Numbered from the stretch's first letter, positions 15,011 to 25,172 are shown. The stretch is DNA of 64,000 nt from an uncultured Bacteroidales bacterium (GCA_900542355.1 UQNE01000004.1:1-64000), one strand, 5' to 3'. Numbers and translations are program-made. Notes: generated by a model not told the origin, from the letters alone.

Positions 15011-17369
15011 GTATGGTGATGATAGTCAGTCCTGCTCCGCCGTGGTCGGGGTCTCCGTCTCGGTAGTGCAGTTCGGCATCATCGCGTTTGCGCCGCTGAC
15101 GGTTGTAGGTGGCGAGGTAGTCGCGCACTGCTTGTTTGACAGCCCCCGTACCCGTTCCGTGCAGTATGGTTACTTCTCCCGCATTGACCATCACGGCATC
15201 GTCTAGGTAGGCGATAAAACGCTCCAGAGCCTCGTCCACACGGTAGCCTCGCAGGTCGAGTGTGCGCTCAAAAGACAGCACTCGCTGCCGTACTATCGAC
15301 GAATAGCCGTTCCCGCTGCCCGTCGTCTGCTTAGGCATCTTCTGCTCGTCGGCATTCTCGGCCTTCTGCTTGCGCAGGGCACGCAGGTCGCTGAAATCGC
15401 GCATTACGGTCTTTCCGTTGGTTTGCGCAACGGTCGAAACAGATGCCGATGCTTTCGTCTTGGTAGGCGTGGGCTGCACTTTCTGCTTCATGTTTTCTAC
15501 CCGTTGCCGCGCTTTCTGTGTGCGTTCTTTCTCGGCTTTAGCCTCTTTTATCTCGCGGATAGTACGCTCGATAGTCGCATTGCTCTCGCGCAGGATGTCG
15601 GCGGCTTGTTGCTTTGCCTCGTCCAACATCTCGCGTTTCTTCTGCTTAAGGTTGCCAATCTCTTGCTCGTAGTAGGCTATCCGTTCCTCTAAGTGCTTCT
15701 CGCGCTGGCGGATGTTCTGGCGCTTGTTCTCCCAATAGCGTTTGTCCCGAGCGATGTCTTGCAACTGCTTATCGTAGTCGATATGCTCCTCGCCGACCAA
15801 CTCGGTCGCATGGGCGATAATCTGCTCGGGAAGACCTATCTGCTTGGCAATCTCTATGGCAAAACTGCTGCCCGCCTGCCCGATACTGAGTTGAAAGAGC
15901 GGGCGCATCTGTCCGCGGTCGTAGAGCATGGCTCCGTTGACTACCCCCGGCGTCTGTTCGGCAAAGTGCTTGAGGTTGGTATAGTGGGTAGTGATGACGC
16001 CAAAAGCCTGTTGCTCAACCAGTTGCGACAAGACAGCCTCGGCTATTGCACCACCGATAAGAGGCTCTGTACCCGTACCAAACTCATCGATGAGCAGCAG
16101 GGTACGACTGTTGGCATAGCGCACAAAAGCCTTCATGTTCTTCAGATGACCAGAGTAGGTGGAGAGGTCGTCTTCTATCGATTGCGCATCGCCTACATCT
16201 ATCATCAGTTGCTCGAAGATACCCATGCGGCTGCTCTCCTCCAACGGCACAAGCAACCCGCATTGCAGCATATATTGCAATAGGGCTACCGTCTTCAGGC
16301 ACACCGACTTACCACCCGCATTCGGCCCGCTGATCACCAACAGTCGGTTCTCCTCGGCTTGCAGGCGCAGCGTAAGAGGCACCACCGTCTTGCCCTGTTG
16401 CATAAACTTAAGAAACAGAACAGGGTGTCTTGCCTGCTGCCAATCGATGACTGGTGTCGGCTGTAGGGTAGGGCGGATAGCATGGAGAGTCTGTGCTAAT
16501 TGCGCCTTGGCACGCACAAAATCGATATGCGCCAACATCTGCTCGCTTTGCAAGATAATCGGTACTGCAGGGCGCAGTCGGGCGGTCAGGTCTTGCAGGA
16601 TACGCAGCCGTTCACGCCGCTCTGCACCCTCCAACTCACGGATGTGGTTGTTGGCTTCTACTACCTGCTGTGGCTCCACATATACAGTCTTTCCCGTTGC
16701 CGACTCATCGTGTACGATACCCCCTATCTTGCGTTTGTAGGCAGGCGGAACGGGTATCACCAATCGCCCCTCACGGAGAGTAGGCGTAACATCCTTGTCC
16801 AAGATACCTTCGGCTTGTGCCTGACGCAAAATATGACTCAACGCCCGTCCGACACTGCCTTGCACGAGAGTCAGTTCGTGACGAATACGCGCCAACTCAG
16901 GCGAGGCATTGTCCGCCAAACGACCGTATTTGTCAATCACACGGTCGATACTGCGCACTATGTCACCAATGCTCTGATCATCAGAGTTGTGCGGAGCAGT
17001 ATGTGAGAGGATAGGGAAACGCTGCTCGTCCAACGAGGCAAAGAATTTCTCTATCAGGTGGGCATAATCCAAGGTCTTGCGTAGCGCAAACAACTCGGCT
17101 TCGTCCAAAAACAGACCCTCTATGCGTATGCGGCTCAGTGCCTCACGCACATCGTGTATCTCGCCTCGGGGAAACTCCAACGAGGCGTCTTCGAGGATAT
17201 GTTTCATCTCGTCGGTTTCGGATAACAGCACCGAGATAGCCTCATAATCAGTAAGATACGCCATCTCGTCCACTTGCTCGCGACCTAAGATAGAGGTGCA
17301 ACGGCGGTGCAACTCATCGCGGATAACGACGAAATCGATTTTTTCTTCTATATGTTCGGGGTAAATCAA
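15006..17369 (-). CDS. mutS2: MutS2 family ATPase/endonuclease
   Basis: The protein has 787 residues, the normal length. The MutS core has clamp helices and the ATPase with Walker A GPNAGGKS (about residue 350), a DVGDAQSIEDDLST signature and LLLIDEFGTGTEP (Walker B). A long coiled coil (about 510-620) leads to a C-terminal Smr domain (LDLRGYRVDEAL...ILHGTGTGAVK...HGGAGLTIITIP). MutS2 acts in suppressing homologous recombination and, in Firmicutes, in rescue of collided ribosomes. The stop codon lies inside a heptamer repeat, so the terminal residue may be repeat-derived. It follows dciA-like and glucosaminidase genes. Confidence 0.96.
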   Translation of the reverse strand: MIYPEHIEEKIDFVVIRDELHRRCTSILGREQVDEMAYLTDYEAISVLLSETDEMKHILEDASLEFPRGEIHDVREALSRIRIEGLFLDEAELFALRKTLDYAHLIEKFFASLDEQRFPILSHTAPHNSDDQSIGDIVRSIDRVIDKYGRLADNASPELARIRHELTLVQGSVGRALSHILRQAQAEGILDKDVTPTLREGRLVIPVPPAYKRKIGGIVHDESATGKTVYVEPQQVVEANNHIRELEGAERRERLRILQDLTARLRPAVPIILQSEQMLAHIDFVRAKAQLAQTLHAIRPTLQPTPVIDWQQARHPVLFLKFMQQGKTVVPLTLRLQAEENRLLVISGPNAGGKSVCLKTVALLQYMLQCGLLVPLEESSRMGIFEQLMIDVGDAQSIEDDLSTYSGHLKNMKAFVRYANSRTLLLIDEFGTGTEPLIGGAIAEAVLSQLVEQQAFGVITTHYTNLKHFAEQTPGVVNGAMLYDRGQMRPLFQLSIGQAGSSFAIEIAKQIGLPEQIIAHATELVGEEHIDYDKQLQDIARDKRYWENKRQNIRQREKHLEERIAYYEQEIGNLKQKKREMLDEAKQQAADILRESNATIERTIREIKEAKAEKERTQKARQRVENMKQKVQPTPTKTKASASVSTVAQTNGKTVMRDFSDLRALRKQKAENADEQKMPKQTTGSGNGYSSIVRQRVLSFERTLDLRGYRVDEALERFIAYLDDAVMVNAGEVTILHGTGTGAVKQAVRDYLATYNRQRRKRDDAELHYRDGDPDHGGAGLTIITIP

Positions 17370-17397
17370 AACAGTCGGTCAGATAAAAATAGGTGTC

Positions 17398-17688
17398 TTA
17401 ACCGAGGATACGCACATCGTGTATGGCGTTGCCTCCTACGGCGTCATTGATTTTTTTTACCAACTCGAAGCGGCATTCAAACAATTGCGCTTTGAGTGCT
17501 GCGTTGGAGATATGTACAATCAGCATTCCGTCTTTTACCTCCACGCTACGGGTCAGGCGTGCTACTGCATCGCCCATCACCTGCGGCCAAAGTTTCACCA
17601 CACGCTCTTCCAAAATGGGCTTCTCCAATCCGGTCTCGCGCAGATAGAGCCCCAGCACTTCGCCTATCGATAGTGGTTTTCCGCGCAT
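17398..17688 (-). CDS. DciA-like DUF721 protein
   Basis: The protein has 96 residues. The pattern ...VVKLWPQVMGDAVARLTRSVEVKDG-MLIVHISNAALKAQLFECRFELVKKINDAVG matches DUF721, the domain of DciA, a loader of the replicative helicase in bacteria without DnaC. The Bacteroidetes form is just the domain. The stop precedes mutS2 by 28 bp, and its start is 3 bp from the end of the glucosaminidase gene. Confidence 0.85.
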   Translation of the reverse strand: MRGKPLSIGEVLGLYLRETGLEKPILEERVVKLWPQVMGDAVARLTRSVEVKDGMLIVHISNAALKAQLFECRFELVKKINDAVGGNAIHDVRILG

Positions 17689-17691
17689 AGC

Positions 17692-18723
17692 CTATGCCTC
17701 TTTTTCTTTGCGGAGTAGTATCTTTTGGCGCGTTTGGAAAGCGCGCACCGATTTGTCTAATCCGTTCAGTTTCTGTATCTTTTCTACGCGCACACCTTCG
17801 CGCTGGCATACCTGCCACAGCGATTCTCCCGGGTGCACCCATACCTCGGTTTTCTCTTTCGGTCCATAGCAACGCTTGCGGCTCAGGTAGATACGGTCGC
17901 CGGTGTGGAGTGTGCGCCCCAAGGCATCGTTCCATACGCGCAGGGTGCGCTCTTTTACATTCATACTGAATGCAATCGTGGCGTAGGTGTCGCCCTCTTT
18001 GGCAACGATGTACGAGCGCCCATTGGTCTTCTGCTTCGCATGGGTCAGGTAGAGCAACTGCTTCTCTTGGTACGCCGACAGCGGCTCCACATATTCGGGT
18101 TCGGGGTCGCTGCTGATATACGCAATAGGCTCGGTCTGCGAAACCACTGTGGCTTTCTTAGTGGTACTCCCTGCTGTGTTCTTGCCCGATGTGCTTGCAC
18201 TGCCCGCCGATGCCAACGCCTCGGGAGTGGCGATGGTGTCCAAACGATAGTCCTCTATCAGTTTGATAAGTTTCTTGGGGTAGAGCGGGTCGGTGGCATA
18301 GCCGCATTGCTTGAGCCGATAGGCCCAGCCGGCGTAGTCCTCTACGGCTATCTCAAAGCAGGTCTGATACCGTGGGCGTTGCAAGAAGAGCGAGTGGTCT
18401 TTGTACGACTCGCCCGCATCGTTGTACACGCGAAAGCACTCGCCTTTGGCATCATCATCATAGTAGTAGTTGCCGCCCATCCAATCGTTGGTGCACTTGA
18501 TACCGAAGTGGTTGTGAGCATTCTGTGCCAGTTCGCTTGTGCCGGCACCCGACTCCAATAGACCTTGTGCCAAGATGATGCTGGCGGGGATACCGTAGTC
18601 GCGTTGGTTGGCTACAGCCACATCGCGCCACTCGGCTATATAGTTCAGATAGGTGGGGTTCTGTTGCGCTTGTGCTATGCCCACGCACATCGCAAGCAGT
18701 ATTGGAAATACAATTTTGCGCAT
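17692..18723 (-). CDS. Secreted N-acetylglucosaminidase with two LysM domains
   Basis: I start at the ATG at 18723 (MRKIVFPILLAMCVGIAQAQ, a signal peptide); upstream in-frame codons lie in the promoter. The protein has 343 residues. A GH73-type glucosaminidase domain (about 25-165) has SIILAQGLLESGAGTSELA with the likely catalytic Glu, and HFGIKC. A Ser/Thr/Ala linker leads to two LysM repeats (about 240-290 and 295-340) for peptidoglycan binding. It should cleave glycan strands in cell-wall turnover. Divergent from the lipoprotein gene, with interleaved promoters. Confidence 0.9.
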   Translation of the reverse strand: MRKIVFPILLAMCVGIAQAQQNPTYLNYIAEWRDVAVANQRDYGIPASIILAQGLLESGAGTSELAQNAHNHFGIKCTNDWMGGNYYYDDDAKGECFRVYNDAGESYKDHSLFLQRPRYQTCFEIAVEDYAGWAYRLKQCGYATDPLYPKKLIKLIEDYRLDTIATPEALASAGSASTSGKNTAGSTTKKATVVSQTEPIAYISSDPEPEYVEPLSAYQEKQLLYLTHAKQKTNGRSYIVAKEGDTYATIAFSMNVKERTLRVWNDALGRTLHTGDRIYLSRKRCYGPKEKTEVWVHPGESLWQVCQREGVRVEKIQKLNGLDKSVRAFQTRQKILLRKEKEA

Positions 18724-18743
18724 AGTCAGATTTATTTTGATTG

Positions 18744-18775
18744 CAAAATTACGAAATAATTTGCATACTTGCAAA
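18744..18775 (-). promoter_or_regulatory. Promoter of the glucosaminidase operon
   Basis: On the minus strand, TTTG (18775-18772), a 20-bp spacer and TAATTTTG (18751-18744). It overlaps the divergent promoter on the other strand. Confidence 0.8.
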
Positions 18776-18791
18776 ATTTGTCCTATCTTTG
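18760..18791 (+). promoter_or_regulatory. Promoter of the divergent lipoprotein gene
   Basis: TTTG (18760-18763), a 20-bp spacer and TATCTTTG (18784-18791). The -33 element falls in the spacer of the opposite promoter. Confidence 0.85.
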
Positions 18792-18813
18792 CAGCACAAA
18801 AATTGTTGCGATT

Positions 18814-19260
18814 ATGAAAAAGTTATCTGTTCTATTTGCCATTTTGTTGATGGCTTTCGGCTTCTCTTCTTGCGAGTACCACTACGAGTATCCTACCACA
18901 TCCAAGAATACTACCATCAATCTCGATTTGCATGTCAATTCTGCTGACTGGCAATGGTCTGAGCAGGTCGGGTACTACTATTATACCTTCAGTGTCCCCG
19001 AGTTAACCAACACCATATGTAATAAGGGAATTGTCGTTGTATATCGTGAGTTCAACAAAGGAACAAGTGATGCTTACCAAATCAATTTGCCGCGTATATT
19101 CCCTATGACGGATAGCGGTAATGGTGAGGTATATTCGCAAATCATCGATTTCTCCTATTTGCCTCAGCAAGTGGAGATTGCGGTAACCAACTCCGACCTT
19201 AAGTATGACCTTAAGACCAAGCCCGAGAGTATGGATTTCCGCTTATCGATGATGTATTGA
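18814..19260 (+). CDS. Small lipoprotein of unknown function
   Basis: The ATG at 18814 follows the promoter by 22 bp; an upstream ATG at 18769 lies before the -7 element and is excluded. The protein has 148 residues with lipobox FGFSSC (Cys20). The mature part is beta-rich (TTINLDLHVNSADW, YYYTFSVPEL, GIVVVYREF, VEIAVTNSDL) and ends in a strand. Similar small lipoproteins are widespread in Bacteroidales without assigned function. A terminator follows at 19349. Confidence 0.8.
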   Translation: MKKLSVLFAILLMAFGFSSCEYHYEYPTTSKNTTINLDLHVNSADWQWSEQVGYYYYTFSVPELTNTICNKGIVVVYREFNKGTSDAYQINLPRIFPMTDSGNGEVYSQIIDFSYLPQQVEIAVTNSDLKYDLKTKPESMDFRLSMMY

Positions 19261-19348
19261 TGGCTACAGAGGCGTAGCGATTTCTGCTATGCGTTTTAAT
19301 TTCTCATCAAACACGAACTCTAAGTAGGTGTCTTACCAACCAAACTCT

Positions 19349-19385
19349 AAGAGGGTGCTTTACAAACCGTAGGCATCCTCTTTTT
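19349..19385 (+). terminator. Rho-independent terminator of the lipoprotein gene
   Basis: AAGAGGGTGC (19349-19358) pairs with GCATCCTCTT (19373-19382), with one G-U pair and a 14-nt loop, followed by T residues. Confidence 0.8.
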
Positions 19386-19392
19386 ATTTGTT

Positions 19393-19440
19393 TCCCCTAC
19401 GCCCCCCCCTCCTACGCCCCCCCCTACGCACCACCCCCTC
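19393..19440 (-). other. Potential G-quadruplex tract on the minus strand
   Basis: Three CCTACG/CCCC-type blocks give minus-strand G runs of 5, 8, 8 and 4 separated by short loops. It lies just past the terminator. Confidence 0.5.
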
Positions 19441-19489
19441 CATGTACAATTGCTACTATTTTTACCCTTTGGCTTTCTTTTTGTCAATC

Positions 19490-19541
19490 AGACTATAAGC
19501 CGTCTTCGTCGAAATCTTGTCGAGACCTCATCGAAACCTAA
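19490..19541 (+). repeat. TCGAGACC element (family C), copy 1
   Basis: TTTTGTCAA...AAGCCGT, then three 11-bp-spaced TCGA units ending in CCTAA. It matches the copy at 34.88 kb over roughly 90 bp with gaps. Confidence 0.75.
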
Positions 19542-19668
19542 GCCATAGTATCTCAATAATCATTTTGCTACTTATTTGTACAAATAGCAAACAAAATGTC
19601 AATTTAATGTGTTTTATATGGAAAATCGGGCTTTATGTGGAGCAATAGTAGTATCCGCAGGGAAAGAA

Positions 19669-19714
19669 ATTATATGTTAAATTACATATTGTCTTATGTC
19701 GGCAATTATATGTT
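19669..19714. repeat. ATATAATT repeat (family B), copy 5
   Basis: AATTATATGTTAAATTACATATTG-type inverted copies and GGCAATTATATGTTG lie just past the 3' end of the DAHP synthase gene. Confidence 0.6.
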
Positions 19715-19737
19715 GCCTTATGTGTCTCGATGCGTAG

Positions 19738-20754
19738 TTAGTTTTGGCGGGAGAGGCTGGCACGGTGGATCTCATTGAAGATGTTTTCTACCATCTCTTT
19801 GGGCAGTCCTACGCTCTCTGCCCATTCGATACGCTGTTGCATAATCTGCTGAAAACGAGCGGGTTGCAGTGCGGGCATACTATTTTCTTTTTTCCACTGC
19901 CCGATACGCTCGCTTACCTCCATACGCCGTGCAATGGCTGACCATAGTTGGTCGTCGATTTCATCTATCTCTGCCCTCAGCCAACGAAGTTCCGTCTGAT
20001 TGGGCTGATTATCTGCAACCAAGAATCGGTTGAGCAATGCCTTGAGTTGCTCGGGCGTAACTTGTTGCCGGGTATCGGAGAGGGCTTCGGCAGGACGGAT
20101 ATGCGTTTCTATCATCAGACCATCGAATGCCAGCAAACGGGCATAGTCCACCAGAGCAGGGATTTTCTCCGCCATTCCGCTCAGATGACTCGGGTCGAGC
20201 AACAGCGGGATGTCGGGGCGGGTATTGCGCAGGGTGTGCGCCATTGCCCAGCAGGGGCGATGCCCGCAACCTCGGTGGATAGCCATAGTTCGGACACCTG
20301 TTTTCTCTATGCGCTCGATGTCGCCCAACCAAAGCGAGGTATCTTCATTGACGGGGTTTTTTACCAACACGCCTTGCAATGATGCCTTATTGGGGTGTTT
20401 GGCAATCGTATCTGCCAACTCTTGCACGGCAATAGGATTGGCTGTGGTACGCGCACCTAACCATAGATAGTCAATACCTGCATTGAGTGCCTGCTCGGCG
20501 TGTTGCGGGGTTGCAACCTCGGTCGCCACAGGCAGGTGGTAAGTGTTTTTGACCTCCTGCAACCAAGTTAGAGCCTCCGTGCCGATGCCTTGAAAGGTAT
20601 GCGGATTGGTGCGCGGTTTCCATACCCCGGCACGGAAAATAACCGCATAATCGGGGCATTGCGCCACAATCTGCTGCGCCGTCAGCAGCACCTGCTCACG
20701 GCTCTCGGCAGCACAAGGTCCGACTATAAAAATAGGCGTATCAGCGAGAGACAT
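19738..20754 (-). CDS. Bifunctional DAHP synthase / chorismate mutase
   Basis: I start at ATG 20754 (MSLADTPIFIVGPCAAES); the longer frame runs into the upstream gene. The protein has 338 residues. Residues 1-250 are a KDPG/DAHP-type synthase (GPCAAESREQ, FRAGVWKPRTNPHTFQGIG, HRGCG, DPSHLSG). Residues about 258-338 are a type II chorismate mutase (LRAEIDEIDDQLWSAIARRM). It performs the first step of aromatic biosynthesis and the branch to prephenate; the fusion is usual in Bacteroidetes. The start lies 4 bp after the aldo/keto reductase stop. Confidence 0.93.
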   Translation of the reverse strand: MSLADTPIFIVGPCAAESREQVLLTAQQIVAQCPDYAVIFRAGVWKPRTNPHTFQGIGTEALTWLQEVKNTYHLPVATEVATPQHAEQALNAGIDYLWLGARTTANPIAVQELADTIAKHPNKASLQGVLVKNPVNEDTSLWLGDIERIEKTGVRTMAIHRGCGHRPCWAMAHTLRNTRPDIPLLLDPSHLSGMAEKIPALVDYARLLAFDGLMIETHIRPAEALSDTRQQVTPEQLKALLNRFLVADNQPNQTELRWLRAEIDEIDDQLWSAIARRMEVSERIGQWKKENSMPALQPARFQQIMQQRIEWAESVGLPKEMVENIFNEIHRASLSRQN

Positions 20755-20758
20755 AGCA

Positions 20759-21721
20759 TCAATCAGCGTAAGTTGCCAGGGTATTGCGTAGGACTTGTAA
20801 CTCGTCTTGCGAGAAGGATAAGCGGTTGATAGCCTGCAGGTTGTTATCCAACTGTGCCACGCTGCTGGCACCGATGATCACGCTCGTTACGCCCTCGTGG
20901 CTAAGCAACCATGCCAATGCCATCTGCGACAGCGATTGTCCGCGCTGTTGCGCTATCTCGTTTAGTGCGCAAGTACGAACTAAGACCTGCTCGGTAATCT
21001 GCGCTTTGTGCAAGAAAACCTCTTTGGTGGCGCGGCTTCCGGCGGGAATACCATGCAAGTAGCGGTCGGTGAGCAGACCCTGCGCTAAGGGAGAGAAGCA
21101 GATAAAACCCGAACCGAAACTCTTGGCTACAGGCAAGTTGGTTTGCAGCGTGTCCTCAAAAAGCATATTGGCTTTGTACTGACTGATGACGCACGGCACA
21201 TGCGCTTCGCTCAGATAGCGATAGCATTCTGCCTGTTTATCTGCGGGATAATTGCTGATACCTACATACAAAGCCTTGCCCGAACGGACAATATCCACCA
21301 GGGCTTGCATCGTCTCCTCGATGGGCGTGTGCGGGTCGTAGCGGTGGGAATAGAAAATATCGAAATAGTCCAACCCCGTGCGATGCAGACTCTGGTCGCA
21401 AGAAGCAATCAGATACTTGCGCGAACCGCCATCGCCATAAGGGCCGTCCCACATCGTGTAGCCTGCTTTCGACGAGATAATCATCTCATCTCTGTGGGCA
21501 GACAGGTCCTCACGCAACACCCTGCCGAAGGTGAGTTCAGCCGTCCCCGGTTCGGGACCGTAGTTGTTGGCAAGGTCAAAGTGGGTGATGCCCTGTTCCC
21601 ACGCCCGCAGGAGCATCGCCCGAGCGTTGTCAAACGAATCGACACTGCCGAAGTTATGCCATAGTCCGAGCGAGATGAGCGGCAGTTGAAGTCCGCTATT
21701 GCCTGAGTATCTGTATTCCAT
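20759..21721 (-). CDS. Aldo/keto reductase, YghZ-like
   Basis: The protein has 320 residues. FDLANNYGPEPG holds the catalytic Tyr, IISSKAGYTMWDGPYGDGG is diagnostic of the YghZ / L-glyceraldehyde-3-phosphate reductase group, and a TSVIIGASS segment near the end binds the NADPH phosphate. It reduces aldehydes, possibly methylglyoxal or L-GAP; the true substrate is inferred from the family. It lies immediately upstream of the DAHP synthase gene. Confidence 0.9.
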   Translation of the reverse strand: MEYRYSGNSGLQLPLISLGLWHNFGSVDSFDNARAMLLRAWEQGITHFDLANNYGPEPGTAELTFGRVLREDLSAHRDEMIISSKAGYTMWDGPYGDGGSRKYLIASCDQSLHRTGLDYFDIFYSHRYDPHTPIEETMQALVDIVRSGKALYVGISNYPADKQAECYRYLSEAHVPCVISQYKANMLFEDTLQTNLPVAKSFGSGFICFSPLAQGLLTDRYLHGIPAGSRATKEVFLHKAQITEQVLVRTCALNEIAQQRGQSLSQMALAWLLSHEGVTSVIIGASSVAQLDNNLQAINRLSFSQDELQVLRNTLATYAD

Positions 21722-21746
21722 ATTCGTTTTCTTAGTCTTGCTCTGT

Positions 21747-22331
21747 TTATTGTATCGTTACCATAGTTGCCCCAAAGCCGTACTGTGCAAACGAGGCATC
21801 TTGGTATGGACAAGCGGGGTAATCGCGATTGAGTGCGGAGGCAATGGCATTCTTTAGGATACCCTCGCCTCGGCCGTGGATAAAGACAATCTTTTTGCCC
21901 TTGTTGCGGATATTCTCTCGCATAACGCGCTGAAATACATTTAGTTGTAAGTTTAGCATCTCGGTGCGAGGAATATCGCGCCAATGCTCGGTGAGTACTC
22001 CGATATGCAAGTCCACCTCTAAGATATCTTCTTTCTTGGCTTCCTTCTTGCCATTGGCTTTCTTTTCGCTTTCGGAAACGATATGCGTTTCACCTTTGGT
22101 TTTTGCTTTGATGTCGCCGGGCGTGGGCGTGTTGCTTGCTGACGCAATATGTGCGGGTTCGCCGGTGGCAATCGGCACAATCTGCGAGAGCGGGGTCGGC
22201 AGTTCAAAGCCGTCCTCGTCCTCTACATAGACCAATTGGCTTTTTGTATCGATACGCGACACCTTTCCCCCGCCTACGCTATCGAGAAAACGCACCTCGT
22301 CCCCGATATGTATATCCTCTATCTGCTGCAT
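21747..22331 (-). CDS. Smr-domain protein with DUF2027-type N-terminus, short form
   Basis: The protein has 194 residues. IGDEVRFLDSVGGGKVSRID...VYVEDEDGFELP (1-50) is the small barrel at the start of Bacteroidetes DUF2027 proteins. A Lys/Thr/Ala linker follows, then an Smr domain (EVDLHIGVL...FIHGRGEGILKNAIASAL). Typical family members are longer, about 340 residues, with a middle domain missing here. Role probably nucleic-acid related, as for other Smr proteins; inference. It follows leuS by 24 bp in the same direction. Confidence 0.8.
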   Translation of the reverse strand: MQQIEDIHIGDEVRFLDSVGGGKVSRIDTKSQLVYVEDEDGFELPTPLSQIVPIATGEPAHIASASNTPTPGDIKAKTKGETHIVSESEKKANGKKEAKKEDILEVDLHIGVLTEHWRDIPRTEMLNLQLNVFQRVMRENIRNKGKKIVFIHGRGEGILKNAIASALNRDYPACPYQDASFAQYGFGATMVTIQ

Positions 22332-22355
22332 TGTAATAGACAGATTTATAGATGT

Positions 22356-25109
22356 TTACATTACGATGTTTACGATACGACCGGGAACGACAATCACTTT
22401 CTTCGGTGCTGCACCATTGAGTTGTTTGGCGGTTTGCGGGTCGCTCATCACGATTTTCTCCACCTCATCTTTGGGCGTGTCCTTGGCTACCTCGATGGTG
22501 AAACGCACTTTGCCGTTGAACTGCACAGGATATTTCTGTGTGTTCTCTGCCAAGTACGCCTCGTTGCATTCGGGCCATTCGGCGTCGCATACCGTGGTGG
22601 TATGTCCGCAGCGATGCCATGCCTCCTCAGCGATATGCGGAGCGTAGGGAGCCAGCAGAATGGCAAAGACCTCCAGCACAGCGCGTTTGTTGCAATGCAG
22701 TGCCGAGAGTTCGTTCTGCGCAATCATAAACGCAGGGATTGAAGTGTTGAACGAGAAGTTCTCGATGTCCCAAGTGATTTTCTTTATCAGTTTGTGCAGG
22801 CTGCGCAGTTCGTCCGCCGTAGGAGCATCATCGCTGAGGTTCTCGTACATGTTCCACAAGCGTTTCAAGAAGCGGTGCACACCGTCGATACCGTTGGTGT
22901 CCCAAGGTTTCGACATCTCTAGCGGGCCGAGGAACATCTCGTACAGGCGCAGTGTATCAGCACCGTATTTAGCCACCACATCATCGGGATTGACCACATT
23001 GAACATCGACTTCGACATCTTCTCAATAGCCCATCCGCAGCGGTATTGCCCGTCTTCAAGCACAAACTCAGCGTCCTTGAACTCCGGTATCCATGCACGG
23101 AAGGCATCGATGTCGAGAATGTCGTTGCTCACGATGTTTACATTCACATGTATCGGCTGCACCTTGTCTTTGTACTCGGGCGTGTTGATAAGCCCAAACG
23201 AGACATAAGTGTTCTGACTGCCGATGAGGCGATAGACGAAGTTCGACCGCCCCTGAATCATGCCTTGGTTGATGAGTTTCTTAAACGGTTCGTCCTCGCA
23301 GATATAGCCCAGGTCGTAAAGGAACTTGTTCCAGAACCTGCTATATATAAGGTGTCCCGTAGCATGCTCCGTTCCGCCGAGGTACAAGTCCACTTGACGC
23401 CAATAGTCGTTCGCCTCTTTGCCGACGAGGGCTTGGTCGTTGTGGTTGTCCATATAGCGGAGGTAGTATGCCGACGACCCTGCAAAACCGGGCATCGTGC
23501 AGAGTTCGAGCGGGAAGATGGTCTTATCATCGATGAGCGATTTATCTACCACCTTTCTATTCTGCTCATCCCATGCCCAGCACTGTGCATTGCCCAGCGG
23601 CGGTTCGCCCGTAGTGGTAGGCTTGAAGTTGCTCACCTCGGGCAACAGCAACGGCAGACACTCCTCCGGCAGCGTATAGGGCATACCGTGTTTGTAGTAG
23701 ATGGGGAAGGGTTCACCCCAATAGCGTTGGCGACTGAACACCGCATCACGCAGACGATAGTTGACCTTGACACGACCGATACCCGTGTTGGTGATGTACT
23801 CTTTCATCTTCGCAATCGCCTCTTTCACTTGCAGACCGTTCAAGAAACCGGAGTTAATCATCACGCCCTCTTTGGCGTCGAAACTCTGCTCGCTGACGTC
23901 GGCACCCTCAATCAGAGGCACGATAGGCAGGTTGAAATGCTTGGCGAAAGCATAGTCGCGACTATCGTGCGCCGGCACTGCCATAATGGCTCCCGTGCCG
24001 TAACCTGCTAATACATAGTCGCTTATGTAGATAGGTATCTCGGCTTGTGTGAGCGGGTTGATGGCATACGAACCCGTGAATACACCCGTTACTCGGCGGT
24101 CGGAGATACGCTCGCGCTCCGTGCGGTGTTTCACCATATCGAGGTATGCTTCCACTTCGGCTTTCTGCTCGGGCATAACCACATGTGATACATACTCGCT
24201 CTCGGGGGCCAACACCATAAAAGTAACACCAAACACCGTGTCGGCGCGGGTGGTGAAGATAGTGAACGGTTCGTCCTGCCCTTTGATAGCAAACTGCATC
24301 TCTGCACCCTCGCTGCGCCCAATCCAGTTGCGTTGGGTCTCTTTGAGGCTGTCGGTCCAATCGATACGCTCCAGCCCCTCCAACAGACGAGGTGCATACG
24401 CACTGACGCGCAAGTTCCACTGGCGCATCACGCGTTGTTCCACAGGATAACCGCCACGCACACTCAAACCTTCGCTGACCTCATCATTTGCCAACACGCA
24501 ACCCAAGGCAGGGCACCAGTTCACCTTCGTATCTGCCAAGTAGGCGATACGGTAGTGCATCAGTCGCTCTTGTTGCTCTTGCTCGCTCAGGGTAGCCCAA
24601 GTGGGGTCGTTCTGCTCCCAACGCTCGATAAGGCGGGCGATAGGTTGCGCTTTCTGCAAGGTGGTGTCGTAGTAGGAGTGGAACATCTGCACGAATGCCC
24701 ACTGTGTCCAGCGGTAGAACGAAGGGTCGCAAGTCTTTACTTCGCGATCCCAATCGTAGCAGAAGCCTATCTTACGCAACTGCTCCACATAGTGCGCGAT
24801 GTTCGCCATCGTGGTCTTCTCGGGGTGTTGCCCTGTCTGAATAGCGTACTGCTCAGCGGGCAACCCATACGAGTCGAAACCCATCGGGTGCAACACATTG
24901 AAACCTTTCAGACGCTTGTAGCGACTGTAGATATCGCTGGCGATATAGCCGAGCGGGTGCCCCACATGCAGTCCCGCCCCGCTCGGGTAAGGGAACATAT
25001 CCAGCACATAGTAGTGCGGCTTGTCGCTATGATTGCTGACTTTGTATGTACCTTCTTTTTCCCATTGAGATTGCCATTTCCGTTCAATCTCCGTAAAGTT
25101 GTAGTCCAT
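22356..25109 (-). CDS. leuS: Leucyl-tRNA synthetase
   Basis: The protein has 917 residues. The HIGH motif appears as [16 protein letters not shown] (about 40-55), the editing domain in the middle ([36 protein letters not shown]), and KMSKS near 690 ([11 protein letters not shown]). The C-terminus has the anticodon-binding and Leu-specific domains. It charges tRNA-Leu in the cytoplasm and is essential. It is followed by the Smr gene. Confidence 0.97.
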   Translation of the reverse strand: MDYNFTEIERKWQSQWEKEGTYKVSNHSDKPHYYVLDMFPYPSGAGLHVGHPLGYIASDIYSRYKRLKGFNVLHPMGFDSYGLPAEQYAIQTGQHPEKTTMANIAHYVEQLRKIGFCYDWDREVKTCDPSFYRWTQWAFVQMFHSYYDTTLQKAQPIARLIERWEQNDPTWATLSEQEQQERLMHYRIAYLADTKVNWCPALGCVLANDEVSEGLSVRGGYPVEQRVMRQWNLRVSAYAPRLLEGLERIDWTDSLKETQRNWIGRSEGAEMQFAIKGQDEPFTIFTTRADTVFGVTFMVLAPESEYVSHVVMPEQKAEVEAYLDMVKHRTERERISDRRVTGVFTGSYAINPLTQAEIPIYISDYVLAGYGTGAIMAVPAHDSRDYAFAKHFNLPIVPLIEGADVSEQSFDAKEGVMINSGFLNGLQVKEAIAKMKEYITNTGIGRVKVNYRLRDAVFSRQRYWGEPFPIYYKHGMPYTLPEECLPLLLPEVSNFKPTTTGEPPLGNAQCWAWDEQNRKVVDKSLIDDKTIFPLELCTMPGFAGSSAYYLRYMDNHNDQALVGKEANDYWRQVDLYLGGTEHATGHLIYSRFWNKFLYDLGYICEDEPFKKLINQGMIQGRSNFVYRLIGSQNTYVSFGLINTPEYKDKVQPIHVNVNIVSNDILDIDAFRAWIPEFKDAEFVLEDGQYRCGWAIEKMSKSMFNVVNPDDVVAKYGADTLRLYEMFLGPLEMSKPWDTNGIDGVHRFLKRLWNMYENLSDDAPTADELRSLHKLIKKITWDIENFSFNTSIPAFMIAQNELSALHCNKRAVLEVFAILLAPYAPHIAEEAWHRCGHTTTVCDAEWPECNEAYLAENTQKYPVQFNGKVRFTIEVAKDTPKDEVEKIVMSDPQTAKQLNGAAPKKVIVVPGRIVNIVM

Positions 25110-25172
25110 TGTTGTATTGGTTGTTTGTACTCGATGTATTTCGTTTTTCTATTTTGTGCGACTGTCAGGTTG

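Larger units (their letters stand above)
19261..19737. other. Non-coding spacer between convergent genes
   Basis: It contains a terminator (19349-19385), a C-rich tract (19393-19440), a TCGAGACC repeat (19490-19541), an inverted repeat TTTGCTA/TAGCAAA (about 19563-19590) enclosing TTTGTACAAA, and an ATATAATT repeat (19669-19714). No gene is seen. Confidence 0.7.
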
